The notes under the pieces are model-generated. The model saw nothing but the letters and a program-made list of their open reading frames with translations. It was not told where the DNA came from and made no database searches. From JACDAN01 sp036554945 (GTDB lineage: Bacteria; Actinomycetota; Thermoleophilia; Gaiellales; Gaiellaceae): a DNA stretch of 64,000 nucleotides. The position numbers and the translations under genes were made by a program. Where the stretch lies: contig DATBMH010000110.1 in NCBI GenBank assembly GCA_036554945.1, positions 21,667-85,666 on the forward strand. The letters run 5' to 3'. This document shows, piece after piece, positions 17,975 through 25,606 of this stretch (its first letter is position 1; every line of letters begins with the position of its first letter).

Positions 17975-18714
17975 GCCGGGGCAGTCACCGGGATCACACG
18001 CTTGGCGGTGATCACCACTGCTGTCGGGCCCCCGCGGTTCGGGACGTTGACGACGCGCCCGTTCACCTTGAACCGCAGGTTCCCCGGCCGCCCGGCGACG
18101 ACGTGCATGCGGCGCTGGTTGAAGCGGATCGTCGAGCCGGCCTCGAGCGTCCCGCGGTAGAGCTCCCGTCCGGCCGCGGAGTTCGCGTGCACCTCGACCC
18201 ACGAGTTCCCCAGCGCGCCCGTGATCGTCAGCTTCGCCGACGCCGCCTTCGGCGCCTGCCGTCTCGCGGGCTGTCGCGTCGTGGTGGCGGCGGGCGGCTG
18301 CGAGGAGAAGTCCGGGATCGCCGTCTCGGGCGTGTCGCTGCCGAAGCGCCAGGCGACGACGACGAGCGCGGTCAGGATCCCGATCGCCGCCAGCGCGACG
18401 AGGACCACGCTCGACTCGACACGTGGGTTGCGCCCGACCGTGGACTTGTTCTGGGCCCGGAGCGGCGTCTCCTCGTCACCGGGGATGTAGCGCGAGTTGT
18501 ACTCGTCGACGTAGAGCTGCCCGTCCAGCCCCAGGTACTCGGCGTACGTTCGCAGGAAGCCCTTGACGTACGTCTGGCCCGGAAGGATGTCGAACTGCTC
18601 GTCCTCGAGCGCGCGCAGGTACTTCCCCCGGATCTTGGTCGCTTGCTCGACCTCGGGGAAGTCCAGGCCCTGGCGCAGCCGCGCCTCGCGAAGGCTGTTG
18701 CCGATCTCGAACAT
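17971..18714 (-). CDS. RodZ-like helix-turn-helix membrane protein
   Basis: The 247-residue protein starts with an Xre-type HTH domain (about 1-75; LREARLRQGLDFPEVEQATK, RTYAEYLGLD), followed by a linker, one membrane segment (about 100-122), a Pro/Ala/Thr-rich stretch and a C-terminal beta domain (about 155-247) like the RodZ DUF4115 domain. RodZ links the MreB cytoskeleton to cell-wall growth, but no mreB is in this window. Members of this group in actinobacteria have uncertain roles. It shares a TTGA overlap with cinA. Confidence 0.82.
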   Translation of the reverse strand: MFEIGNSLREARLRQGLDFPEVEQATKIRGKYLRALEDEQFDILPGQTYVKGFLRTYAEYLGLDGQLYVDEYNSRYIPGDEETPLRAQNKSTVGRNPRVESSVVLVALAAIGILTALVVVAWRFGSDTPETAIPDFSSQPPAATTTRQPARRQAPKAASAKLTITGALGNSWVEVHANSAAGRELYRGTLEAGSTIRFNQRRMHVVAGRPGNLRFKVNGRVVNVPNRGGPTAVVITAKRVIPVTAPA

Positions 18715-18744
18715 GGCGGCCGCTCGATTCTAGGCAGAGTTCCG

Positions 18745-19107
18745 TCAGGCTGCGAACTCTCGCAACACGTAGTACGTGATCACCGAGATTCCGGCGGTGA
18801 CGGCGAGGTACAGGCCGACGTAGCCGAGGATCCGGCCGGTCGCCGCAAGGGACCGGCCCCGCGTCCGGCCGATCGTCCGCTCCACGCTCCGCCGCGCGCG
18901 GCGCCCCAGGTAGATGGCGAGCAGCGACAGGACGAGGGCCGGCGGGATCGCGACCGACGACTCGAGCAGGGTCACGACGTCGTAGACCTCGGCCGCCACG
19001 ACGGCGGCCGGGATCGTCGCGACCGCCGCCAAGCCGATGAGCACGGAGAAGACCGCGCTCCAGCTCAGCGGACGGTCGTGGTTACTGCTTGCGGTAGGGC
19101 CTGCCAA
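18745..19107 (-). CDS. Small membrane protein, three predicted membrane segments
   Basis: I do not recognise a specific family, although the layout resembles small DUF4190-like actinobacterial membrane proteins. The 120 residues show hydrophobic segments at about 17-42, 50-68 and 90-114, with a basic loop (GRRARRSVERTIGRTRGRS) between the second and third. The only available start is TTG at 19105-19107, which overlaps the preceding permease gene by 26 bp, so the true start is uncertain. It is the last gene after the nucleoside importer operon. Confidence 0.65.
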   Translation of the reverse strand: MAGPTASSNHDRPLSWSAVFSVLIGLAAVATIPAAVVAAEVYDVVTLLESSVAIPPALVLSLLAIYLGRRARRSVERTIGRTRGRSLAATGRILGYVGLYLAVTAGISVITYYVLREFAA

Positions 19108-20302
19108 CGGCGGCGGGCGGGATCGAGCGGCCGATGACGCCGGCGACCGCGATCAACGTGAGGACGTACGGCAGGGCCTGGAACAGCGTCGCCGCGGACC
19201 CCGAGTACTCCGGAAGCCGCTGCGCGAGCGCGCTCGAGAAGCCGAAGAGCAGCGCCGCGCTGAAGGCGCCGAAGGGACGCCAGGCGCCGAAGATCAGCGC
19301 CGCGAGTGCGATGAACCCACGCCCCGCCGTCATGTTCTCGTTGAACGAGCCGAGGAAGCCGATCGAGAGATATGCCCCGCCGAGCGCCGCCAGAATCCCC
19401 GAGACCGTCACCGACGCGTAACGGACGAGGTACACGTTGATGCCGACCGTGTCAGCCGCGCGGGGATGCTCGCCGACCGCGCGGATCCGCAGCCCGACCG
19501 GCGTCTTGAACATGACGACGTACGAGACGATCAGCAGCAGGAACGAGAGCCAGATCATCAGGTTCATCTGCCCGAAGACGTCGTCGAGGAACGTCCCGAT
19601 CCCGGTCGGGATCTTGTCCAGCGGCAGGTGGACGTCCGGGATGCGCGGGATCTCCGAGGGCGTGCCGAGCTCGCCGTAGACGTCGACGAAGAAGTACCCG
19701 GTGACGCCGAGGGCCAGGAAGTTGATCGCCGTCCCGCTCACGATCTGGTCGGCGCGCAGGTGGATCGAGAAGAAGGCGTGGATCAGCGCCAGCGCCGCGC
19801 CGGCGCCCATGGCGGCGACGAGCCCGAAGGCCCACGAGCCGGACTTCTGCGCCGCGAGGATCCCGAAGAAGGCGCCGGCGAGCATCATCCCCTCGAGAGC
19901 GATGTTCACGACGCCGCTCCGCTCGGAGAACATCCCGCCGATCGCGGCGAACGTCAGCGGCGTCGCGTAGCGGAGCATCGACGCGAAGAGCGCCGACCAG
20001 ACGACCACGCTGTCGAGGTGCCCGACGCTCGAGTTCGTCGCGGCGATCCCGAGCCCGATCGACGCGATGCCGAGCACGACCGCCCACCAGCCGAGCCGCT
20101 TGACCCCGCGGGAGACGGCGGCGATGCCGAACAGCGTGCCGAGGATCCCGAGCGCGACGGGCCAGACGAGCGACCGCTGGGTGAGCGGCGGGAGGACGAT
20201 CCAGAAGCCGATGGCCGAGACGGCGATCCCGGCGATCGCGAGGTTCCGCGCCGCGAAGAGGCGGTCGACGTTGGCGCCGGCCTGCTCGGCGCGCGCGATC
20301 AC
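19082..20302 (-). CDS. ABC transporter permease, nucleoside/BMP type (second subunit)
   Basis: A 406-residue permease of the branched-chain/BPD_transp_2 superfamily with about nine or ten hydrophobic segments. The segments GGMFSERSGVVNIALEGMM and AVGEHPRAADTVGINV are hallmarks of nucleoside permeases such as NupC/YufQ-type subunits. Its start is GTG at 20300-20302, overlapping the stop of the first permease as GTGA. With the first permease, the double ATPase and the BMP proteins it forms a complete importer in the cytoplasmic membrane, most likely for purine nucleosides. Confidence 0.9.
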   Translation of the reverse strand: MIARAEQAGANVDRLFAARNLAIAGIAVSAIGFWIVLPPLTQRSLVWPVALGILGTLFGIAAVSRGVKRLGWWAVVLGIASIGLGIAATNSSVGHLDSVVVWSALFASMLRYATPLTFAAIGGMFSERSGVVNIALEGMMLAGAFFGILAAQKSGSWAFGLVAAMGAGAALALIHAFFSIHLRADQIVSGTAINFLALGVTGYFFVDVYGELGTPSEIPRIPDVHLPLDKIPTGIGTFLDDVFGQMNLMIWLSFLLLIVSYVVMFKTPVGLRIRAVGEHPRAADTVGINVYLVRYASVTVSGILAALGGAYLSIGFLGSFNENMTAGRGFIALAALIFGAWRPFGAFSAALLFGFSSALAQRLPEYSGSAATLFQALPYVLTLIAVAGVIGRSIPPAAVGRPYRKQ

Positions 20303-21582
20303 GTCGGCGTCCCCGCGACGGGAGCGCCGCTGTGCCGCCCGCGGCCGATGCGTTTCGCGCGCGCCCACAGGGCCAGGATCAGGAGGTCGGCGCCCACGAA
20401 GAGCACGACGAGGGCCTGGATCATCAGCGTCAGGTTCCCGGCGAGCTCGGGCTGGAAGACCTCGGGATCGAGGTTCCGCGTCGACGTCCCGTTCAGGAGC
20501 GCGCCGAAGAGGAGCGCGGAAAGGGCAACGCCGATCGCGGTGTTGCGCCCAAGGAGCGCCACGGCGATCCCGATGAAGCCGATCGCCGAGTTCTGGATGT
20601 CGATCACCCCGAGCCGGAACTGCCAGCCGAGGATGTCGAGCGCGCCGCCGATGCCGGCGAACATGCCCGCGATCGCCATGGCGAGGATGTAGCTCCGCGC
20701 CACGTTGATCCCGCCGTACCGCGCGGCCTCCGGGTTGAAGCCGACCGCGCGCACCTCGTAGCCGAGCGTCGTGCGGGTCAGGGTCAGCCAGTAGGCGACG
20801 AGGGCGACGGTGGCGACGATGAAGCCGATGTGGAGGCCCTGGAGCAGCGGATCGCCCCAGAAGACCGGCAGCTTGGCGCCCTCCGCGACGTCCGACGACA
20901 CCGGGACGGACTCGTTCACCTTGTTCTGCAGCGGGCCGCCCTGCCCGAAGGCGAAGATCCAGATCCAGTAGGCGATCCAGTTGAGCATGATCGTGGTGAT
21001 CACCTCGTGAGCACCGACGGTCGCCTTCAGGAACCCGGCGATCCCGGCCCAGAACGCGCCTGCGAGGGCGGCGAGGCCGATGGCCAGCACGATGTGGAGG
21101 CCCGGGTTCATGTCCACCCACGACGAGCCCACCCAGACGCCGACGCCGGCGCCGACGATGTACTGGCCCTGACCCCCGATGTTGAAGAGGCCGCAGCGGA
21201 AGGCGAATGCCACGGCGAGGCCGGTCATCACGAGCGGGACCCAGAGCAGCAGCGTCTGCTGGAGGTTGAACGCCGCCTCGGAGTTGATGTCGTTCGTCTC
21301 CCAGGGGAACCAGACCGTCGCGTCGCTGAACGGCAGCCCGACCTCGTACGAGCCGACCTGGAGGAACCAGTTCAGGCCCGTGCCGGCGAAGATCTCCTTG
21401 TAGGTGGTCAGCGGGTTGTGACCCGAGGCCGCCACGACGATGCCGCCGACGAAGAACGCCAGGAGCGCGGTGAGGATCGGCGGGACGATCCCGCCTGCCC
21501 GCTGGAGCGCGCCTAGTCGCGCCGCCGGGCTCGGCGGGCCTTCGCCGGAGCTCGGTTGCTCGATCGCCGGCTGGTCGCTCAC
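20299..21582 (-). CDS. ABC transporter permease, nucleoside/BMP type (first subunit)
   Basis: A 427-residue permease with the family motif FNIGGQGQYIVGA and AVGFNPEAARYGGINV, typical of the larger permease in BMP-dependent nucleoside importers. It has a cytoplasmic Pro/Ser-rich N-terminus followed by about ten membrane segments. The GTG start at 21580-21582 overlaps the ATPase stop as GTGA. The partner permease follows with another GTGA overlap, so the two membrane subunits are probably made in equal amounts. Confidence 0.9.
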   Translation of the reverse strand: MSDQPAIEQPSSGEGPPSPAARLGALQRAGGIVPPILTALLAFFVGGIVVAASGHNPLTTYKEIFAGTGLNWFLQVGSYEVGLPFSDATVWFPWETNDINSEAAFNLQQTLLLWVPLVMTGLAVAFAFRCGLFNIGGQGQYIVGAGVGVWVGSSWVDMNPGLHIVLAIGLAALAGAFWAGIAGFLKATVGAHEVITTIMLNWIAYWIWIFAFGQGGPLQNKVNESVPVSSDVAEGAKLPVFWGDPLLQGLHIGFIVATVALVAYWLTLTRTTLGYEVRAVGFNPEAARYGGINVARSYILAMAIAGMFAGIGGALDILGWQFRLGVIDIQNSAIGFIGIAVALLGRNTAIGVALSALLFGALLNGTSTRNLDPEVFQPELAGNLTLMIQALVVLFVGADLLILALWARAKRIGRGRHSGAPVAGTPT

Positions 21583-23117
21583 GCAACCACCTGCTCGCGG
21601 CCGACGCCCGTCATCGCGGCGCCGAGCTCCTCGGGTGTGACGTCCGGCGAGTACTCGCCGACGACCTCGCCCTCGAACATCACGAGGATCCGGTCGGAGA
21701 GCGAGAGGATCTCGTCCAGCTCGAGCGACACGAGCATGATCGCGCGACCCTGGTCGCGCTCCTCCACGAGCCGGCGGTGGACGAACTCGATCGCGCCGAC
21801 GTCGAGGCCGCGCGTCGGCTGCGCCGCGAGCAGGACGCGCGGGTCACGCTCGACCTCGCGCGCGACGACGACCTTCTGCTGGTTGCCGCCGGAGAGCGCC
21901 GACGCCTTGGTCGTCGGGCCGCCGCCACGGACGTCGAAGGCCTTCAGGAGCCGCCGCGCCCTTGCGATCAGCCGCTTCGGGAAGAGCCAGCCGAAGCGCG
22001 AGTCCGGCTCCTCGCGATAGTCGTGCAGCGCGATGTTCTCGGCGAGCGTGAAGTCGAGGACGAGTCCGCGCCGGTGGCGGTCCTCGGGGATGTGGCCCAT
22101 CCCGGCGTCCAGGACCCGGCGGGCGTTCCCGTTCGTCACGTCCTTCCCGCCGATCGTCACCTGGCCCTCCTCGAGGCTGCGAAGCCCGGTGATCGCGTCG
22201 ATCAGCTCCGTCTGCCCGTTCCCGTCGACGCCGGCGATCCCGACGATCTCGCCCGCCTTGACCTCGAAGGAGACGCCGCGAACGGCCGGCAGCCCGCGGT
22301 CGTCCACGACGGACACGTTCTCGACCTTCAGCAGCGTCTCACCGGGCTGGGGTGCCTTCTTCTCCACGCGCAGGAGGACGTCGCGGCCGACCATCAGCCG
22401 GGCGAGGTGGTCCTCCGTCGCGCCCGCCTTCGGCACCGAGTCGATCCGCTTGCCTCGCCGAAGGACGGTGATCCGGTCGGCGATCTCGAGCACCTCGTTG
22501 AGCTTGTGCGTGATGAAGATCACGGACATGCCCTCGCGGGTCAGGTTGCGGAGGATCGCGAAGAGCTCGAGCGCCTCCTGCGGCGTGAGCACCGCCGTCG
22601 GCTCGTCGAGGATCAGGACGTCGGCACCCCGGTAGAGCGCCTTCAGGATCTCGACGCGCTGCTGCTGCCCGACGCTGATGTTCTCGACCTTCGCATGCGG
22701 GTCGATCCTGAAGCGGAACGTGTCTGCGAGGTCCTCGACCCGCTTCATCGCGGTGTCCTCGTCCAGCAGGAAGCCCGCCTTCCGGGGCTCGGTGGCCAGG
22801 ACGATGTTCTCCGCCACCGACATGACCGGGATGAGCATGAAGTGCTGGTGCACCATCCCGATCCCCGCCTCGATCGCGTCCCCCGGGCCGTGGAAGCGCG
22901 CGGGCTTGCCCTTGACCAGGATCTCGCCGCTGTCGGGCGAGTACAGCCCGTACAGGATGTTCATGAGCGTCGACTTGCCGGCGCCGTTCTCGCCGAGCAG
23001 CGCGTGGACCTCGCCGCGCCGCAGGTCGAAGTCGATGCGGTCGTTGGCGAGGATGCCCGGGAACTCCTTGGTGATCCCCTTGAGCTCGAGGACCTTGGGG
23101 GCCGCCTCCTCCGCCAT
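21579..23117 (-). CDS. ABC transporter ATP-binding protein with two ATPase domains (nucleoside importer)
   Basis: The 512-residue protein has two fused ABC domains, as in NupA/RbsA-type importers. Domain 1 has GENGAGKST, the signature SVGQQQR and LDEPTAV; domain 2 has a degenerate P-loop, GVDGNGQTE, and the signature LSGGNQQK followed by AAQPTRGLD. This asymmetry is normal in the sugar and nucleoside subgroup. It starts with ATG at 23115-23117, 46 bp after the BMP lipoprotein gene, without a strong Shine-Dalgarno. Confidence 0.93.
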   Translation of the reverse strand: MAEEAAPKVLELKGITKEFPGILANDRIDFDLRRGEVHALLGENGAGKSTLMNILYGLYSPDSGEILVKGKPARFHGPGDAIEAGIGMVHQHFMLIPVMSVAENIVLATEPRKAGFLLDEDTAMKRVEDLADTFRFRIDPHAKVENISVGQQQRVEILKALYRGADVLILDEPTAVLTPQEALELFAILRNLTREGMSVIFITHKLNEVLEIADRITVLRRGKRIDSVPKAGATEDHLARLMVGRDVLLRVEKKAPQPGETLLKVENVSVVDDRGLPAVRGVSFEVKAGEIVGIAGVDGNGQTELIDAITGLRSLEEGQVTIGGKDVTNGNARRVLDAGMGHIPEDRHRRGLVLDFTLAENIALHDYREEPDSRFGWLFPKRLIARARRLLKAFDVRGGGPTTKASALSGGNQQKVVVAREVERDPRVLLAAQPTRGLDVGAIEFVHRRLVEERDQGRAIMLVSLELDEILSLSDRILVMFEGEVVGEYSPDVTPEELGAAMTGVGREQVVA

Positions 23118-23163
23118 TGCGGCGATTCTATGGTGGAGGCGGCCCCCGTAAAGCCGGACCCGT

Positions 23164-24213
23164 CTACAAGGTCGCGGGTGCGGTCAGCTCGCCGGAGATC
23201 AGCTGATCCTTGATCTCGTTCATCCGGTCGATGAACTCCTGCGGCACCTTGGAGCTGATCTTCCCCACGCCGACGCCCTCGTTCTCGAGGTCGAAGACCG
23301 CGTCGGTCCCACCCTGGAACTCGCCCTTCTGGACGGCCTCCGCGGTGAGGAAGACCGACTGGTCGACCCGCTTGACGGCGCTCGTGAGGATGTGCGCGCC
23401 GAGGCTCGACTGGTCGCGGTCGACGCCGATCCCCCACTTCCCGCGCTCCTTCGCTGCGTCGAGCGCGCCCAGGCCGCAGCCGCCGGCGACCTGGAAGACG
23501 ACCTGCGAGCCACGCCCGATCTGGCCGAGCGCGAGCTCCTTGCACTTGTCCTGCGCCACGAAGTCCTGCGAGTAGCCGATCAGCGTCCGGATCTGCGGGT
23601 TGCACTGCTTCGCGCCCGCCTGGTAGCCGGCGATGAAGATGTCGACCGTCGGCAACTTGATCCCGCCGACCGCGCTGATCACCTGCGGGCCTCCCTGCTG
23701 CTCGACCATCAGCGCCGCGAGGCAGCCGATCATGTAGCTGTTCTCGTTCGTGGCGAACGTCAGCCCCTGGACGTTCGCGTTCTTGGCGAACGGCTCGGCG
23801 TTCACCGAGTAGTCGATGATCGCGAAGTTGGAGTCCGGGAACCGCCTCGCGGCGGTGTTCACGGCCTCGGCGAGGAGGAAGCCGACACCGATCGTGAGGT
23901 CGAAGCCCTCGCGTGCGAGCGAGGAGAGGTTCGGGACGTAGTCGCTCGTCTGACGGGACTCGACCGGCCGCCCGGTGATGCCGAGGTCCTCCTCCGCCCG
24001 CTGGAGGCCCTCGAGGGCCGACTGGTTGAACGAGCGGTCGTTGAAGCGGCCCACGTCGCTGACCAGCCCGACGCGGATGTCCTCGCCGCCGGTCGTCTCC
24101 TCCGTCGTGGTCGCCCCGCCGGCGTCGCCCTCGTCGTCGTCTCCGCCGCATGCGAGCCCGAACGCGAGCAGTCCGCACGCGAGCAGCGTGGCGACCCATT
24201 GCATCTTGCGCAC
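23164..24213 (-). CDS. BMP family nucleoside-binding lipoprotein
   Basis: This is the extracytoplasmic binding protein of the importer, PnrA/BmpA type (PF02608), 349 residues. It has a lipoprotein signal ending LAFGLAC at Cys22, followed by a Gly/Asp/Thr linker. The family core is clear: VGLVSDVGRFNDRSFNQSA, FATNENSYMIG, SAVGGIKLP and FQVAGGCGLGALDAA. I choose GTG 24211-24213 because GGGGGG lies at a good distance upstream; an ATG 9 bp later is possible. It is the second of two tandem BMP genes and the one directly followed by the ATPase. Confidence 0.92.
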   Translation of the reverse strand: MRKMQWVATLLACGLLAFGLACGGDDDEGDAGGATTTEETTGGEDIRVGLVSDVGRFNDRSFNQSALEGLQRAEEDLGITGRPVESRQTSDYVPNLSSLAREGFDLTIGVGFLLAEAVNTAARRFPDSNFAIIDYSVNAEPFAKNANVQGLTFATNENSYMIGCLAALMVEQQGGPQVISAVGGIKLPTVDIFIAGYQAGAKQCNPQIRTLIGYSQDFVAQDKCKELALGQIGRGSQVVFQVAGGCGLGALDAAKERGKWGIGVDRDQSSLGAHILTSAVKRVDQSVFLTAEAVQKGEFQGGTDAVFDLENEGVGVGKISSKVPQEFIDRMNEIKDQLISGELTAPATL

Positions 24214-24260
24214 CTTGCCCCCCTTCGTAGACCTGGGAGCGATGCTAACGGCCGGACCAC

Positions 24261-24291
24261 GACGAGGGCGGGCTTGCCGCCCGCCCTCGTC
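24261..24291 (-). terminator. Strong hairpin between the two BMP genes
   Basis: A perfect 13-bp stem, GACGAGGGCGGGC with GCCCGCCCTCGTC, closes a 5-nt loop. It lies 19 bp after the stop of the upstream BMP gene and 47 bp before the start of the downstream one. No T-run follows on the minus strand, so it may be a partial terminator or a structure that protects the upstream mRNA and lowers expression of the distal transporter genes. Confidence 0.65.
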
Positions 24292-24310
24292 AGTTCCGCT
24301 TGTGCTCTGG

Positions 24311-25333
24311 TTAGAGCTTCTTCGGCGGCTTGATGCGACCCTTGATGATGAGCGGCTTGAGCGCGTTCATGCGGCGGACGAACGCGCGCGGGACGCGGCG
24401 ATCGATCCGGCCGACGGCCACGCCGCCGTTCTTCAGGTTGAAGACGGCGTCGGTGCCACCCTTGAACGTGCCCTCCTTGATGGCCTTCGCCGTCAGGTAG
24501 ACCGACTGGTCGACCCGCTTGACGGCGCTGGTCAGGATGTGCGCGCCGAGGTTCTTCTGGTCCTTGTCGACGCCGAGGCCCCACACACCGCGCTCCTTGG
24601 CTGCATCGAGGGCGCCGAGGCCGCACCCACCGGCGACCTGGAAGACGACCTGCGAGCCCTGCGCGATCTGGTTGAGGGCAACCTCCTTGCACTTGTCCTG
24701 CGCAACGAAGTCCTGCGAGTAGCCGATCAGGACCTGCGTGCCCGGGACGCAGCGCCGGGCGCCTGCCCGGTAGCCGGCGATGAAGATGTCGACCGTCGGC
24801 AGCTTGATGCCGCCGACCGCGCTGATCACGCGGCGGCCGCGCTGGTTCGCCATGAGCGCCGAGAGGCAGCCGATCATGTAGCTGTTCTCGTTCGTGGCGA
24901 ACGTCAGGCCCCGCACGTTCCGGTTCTTCTTGAACGGCGGTGCCGCGACCGAGTAGTCGATGATCGCGAACTTCGAGTTCCGGAACCGGGTCGCGGCGGT
25001 GTTCGTCGCGTCGGCGAGCAGGAACCCGACCGAGATCGTCACGTCGTAGCGCTGGCGCGCGAGCGACGAGAGATTCGGGATGTAGTCGCTCGTCTGCCGC
25101 GACTCGACAGCGCGGCCCTGGACTTTCAGGACCCGCTGGGCGCGCCGGAGACCGTCGAGCGCGGACTGGTTGAACGAGCGGTCGTTGAACCGGCCGACGT
25201 CGCTGACGAGGCCGACCTTGTAGACCTTCGTCGCAGCGTCACCGGATCCGCTCCCCGCGAGCCCCGCCGCCGCAGCGACAACCGTCGCTGCGCAGGCAAC
25301 GAGCGCAAGCGGAACGAGCCTTCTTGCTCTCAT
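24311..25333 (-). CDS. BMP family nucleoside-binding protein (second copy)
   Basis: A 340-residue paralogue of the adjacent BMP protein, sharing long identical stretches such as SFNQSAL, FATNENSYMIG, SAVGGIKLPTVDIFIAGY and HILTSAVKRVDQSV. By eye, roughly two thirds to three quarters of the residues match. It has a Sec signal peptide but lacks a Cys at the end of it (AAAAGLAGSGSGDAATK), so it may be secreted rather than lipid-anchored; Cys14 is an alternative but the hydrophobic stretch before it is short. ATG 25331-25333 follows GGGGAGG. It is the first gene of the importer cluster and is rich in basic residues at the C-terminus. Confidence 0.9.
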   Translation of the reverse strand: MRARRLVPLALVACAATVVAAAAGLAGSGSGDAATKVYKVGLVSDVGRFNDRSFNQSALDGLRRAQRVLKVQGRAVESRQTSDYIPNLSSLARQRYDVTISVGFLLADATNTAATRFRNSKFAIIDYSVAAPPFKKNRNVRGLTFATNENSYMIGCLSALMANQRGRRVISAVGGIKLPTVDIFIAGYRAGARRCVPGTQVLIGYSQDFVAQDKCKEVALNQIAQGSQVVFQVAGGCGLGALDAAKERGVWGLGVDKDQKNLGAHILTSAVKRVDQSVYLTAKAIKEGTFKGGTDAVFNLKNGGVAVGRIDRRVPRAFVRRMNALKPLIIKGRIKPPKKL

Positions 25334-25353
25334 GAAACCTCCCCAATCAGATT

Positions 25354-25379
25354 CAAAGACAGACCCCTGTCTGCCTTTG
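25354..25379. promoter_or_regulatory. 26-bp dyad in the leader of the first BMP gene, candidate operator
   Basis: Two half sites, CAAAGaCAGAC and GTCTGcCTTTG, flank CCCT; the arms pair at 10 of 11 positions. The dyad begins 21 bp upstream of the BMP start codon and sits between the ribosome-binding site and the likely promoter. This is where a repressor of the nucleoside importer could bind, or an RNA hairpin could form. The AT content is higher than in the neighbourhood. Confidence 0.5.
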
Positions 25380-25510
25380 TTTCGACGTTGATCCTAAAGG
25401 GAGGTTAGTGAAGTTCCAAGTGGGTTTGCGCAGATATGGGCCGGGAGGGATTGGCGGGAAAGCGCTCGTCGCCAGGGTGCGATGGTCGCTTCCAGGCAAG
25501 AACGCAGGGA

Positions 25511-25537
25511 GCGCCCGTATCAATGCGATACGGGCGC
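25511..25537 (-). terminator. Hairpin downstream of ftsK, probable terminator
   Basis: A perfect 11-bp stem, GCGCCCGTATC with GATACGGGCGC, closes the loop AATGC. It lies 70 bp after the ftsK stop in the 273-bp gap (25334-25606) before the BMP operon. The sequence after it on the minus strand is only weakly T-rich (TCCCTGCGTTCTTG), so termination may be partial. The rest of the gap holds the promoter region of the BMP operon. Confidence 0.65.
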
Positions 25538-25606
25538 GACTGAGGACGCAGACCTGGGAGCGAGCAGCGCGGCCTGGCGGCACAGCCGGTTTTCCGCCAA
25601 ACCCTC

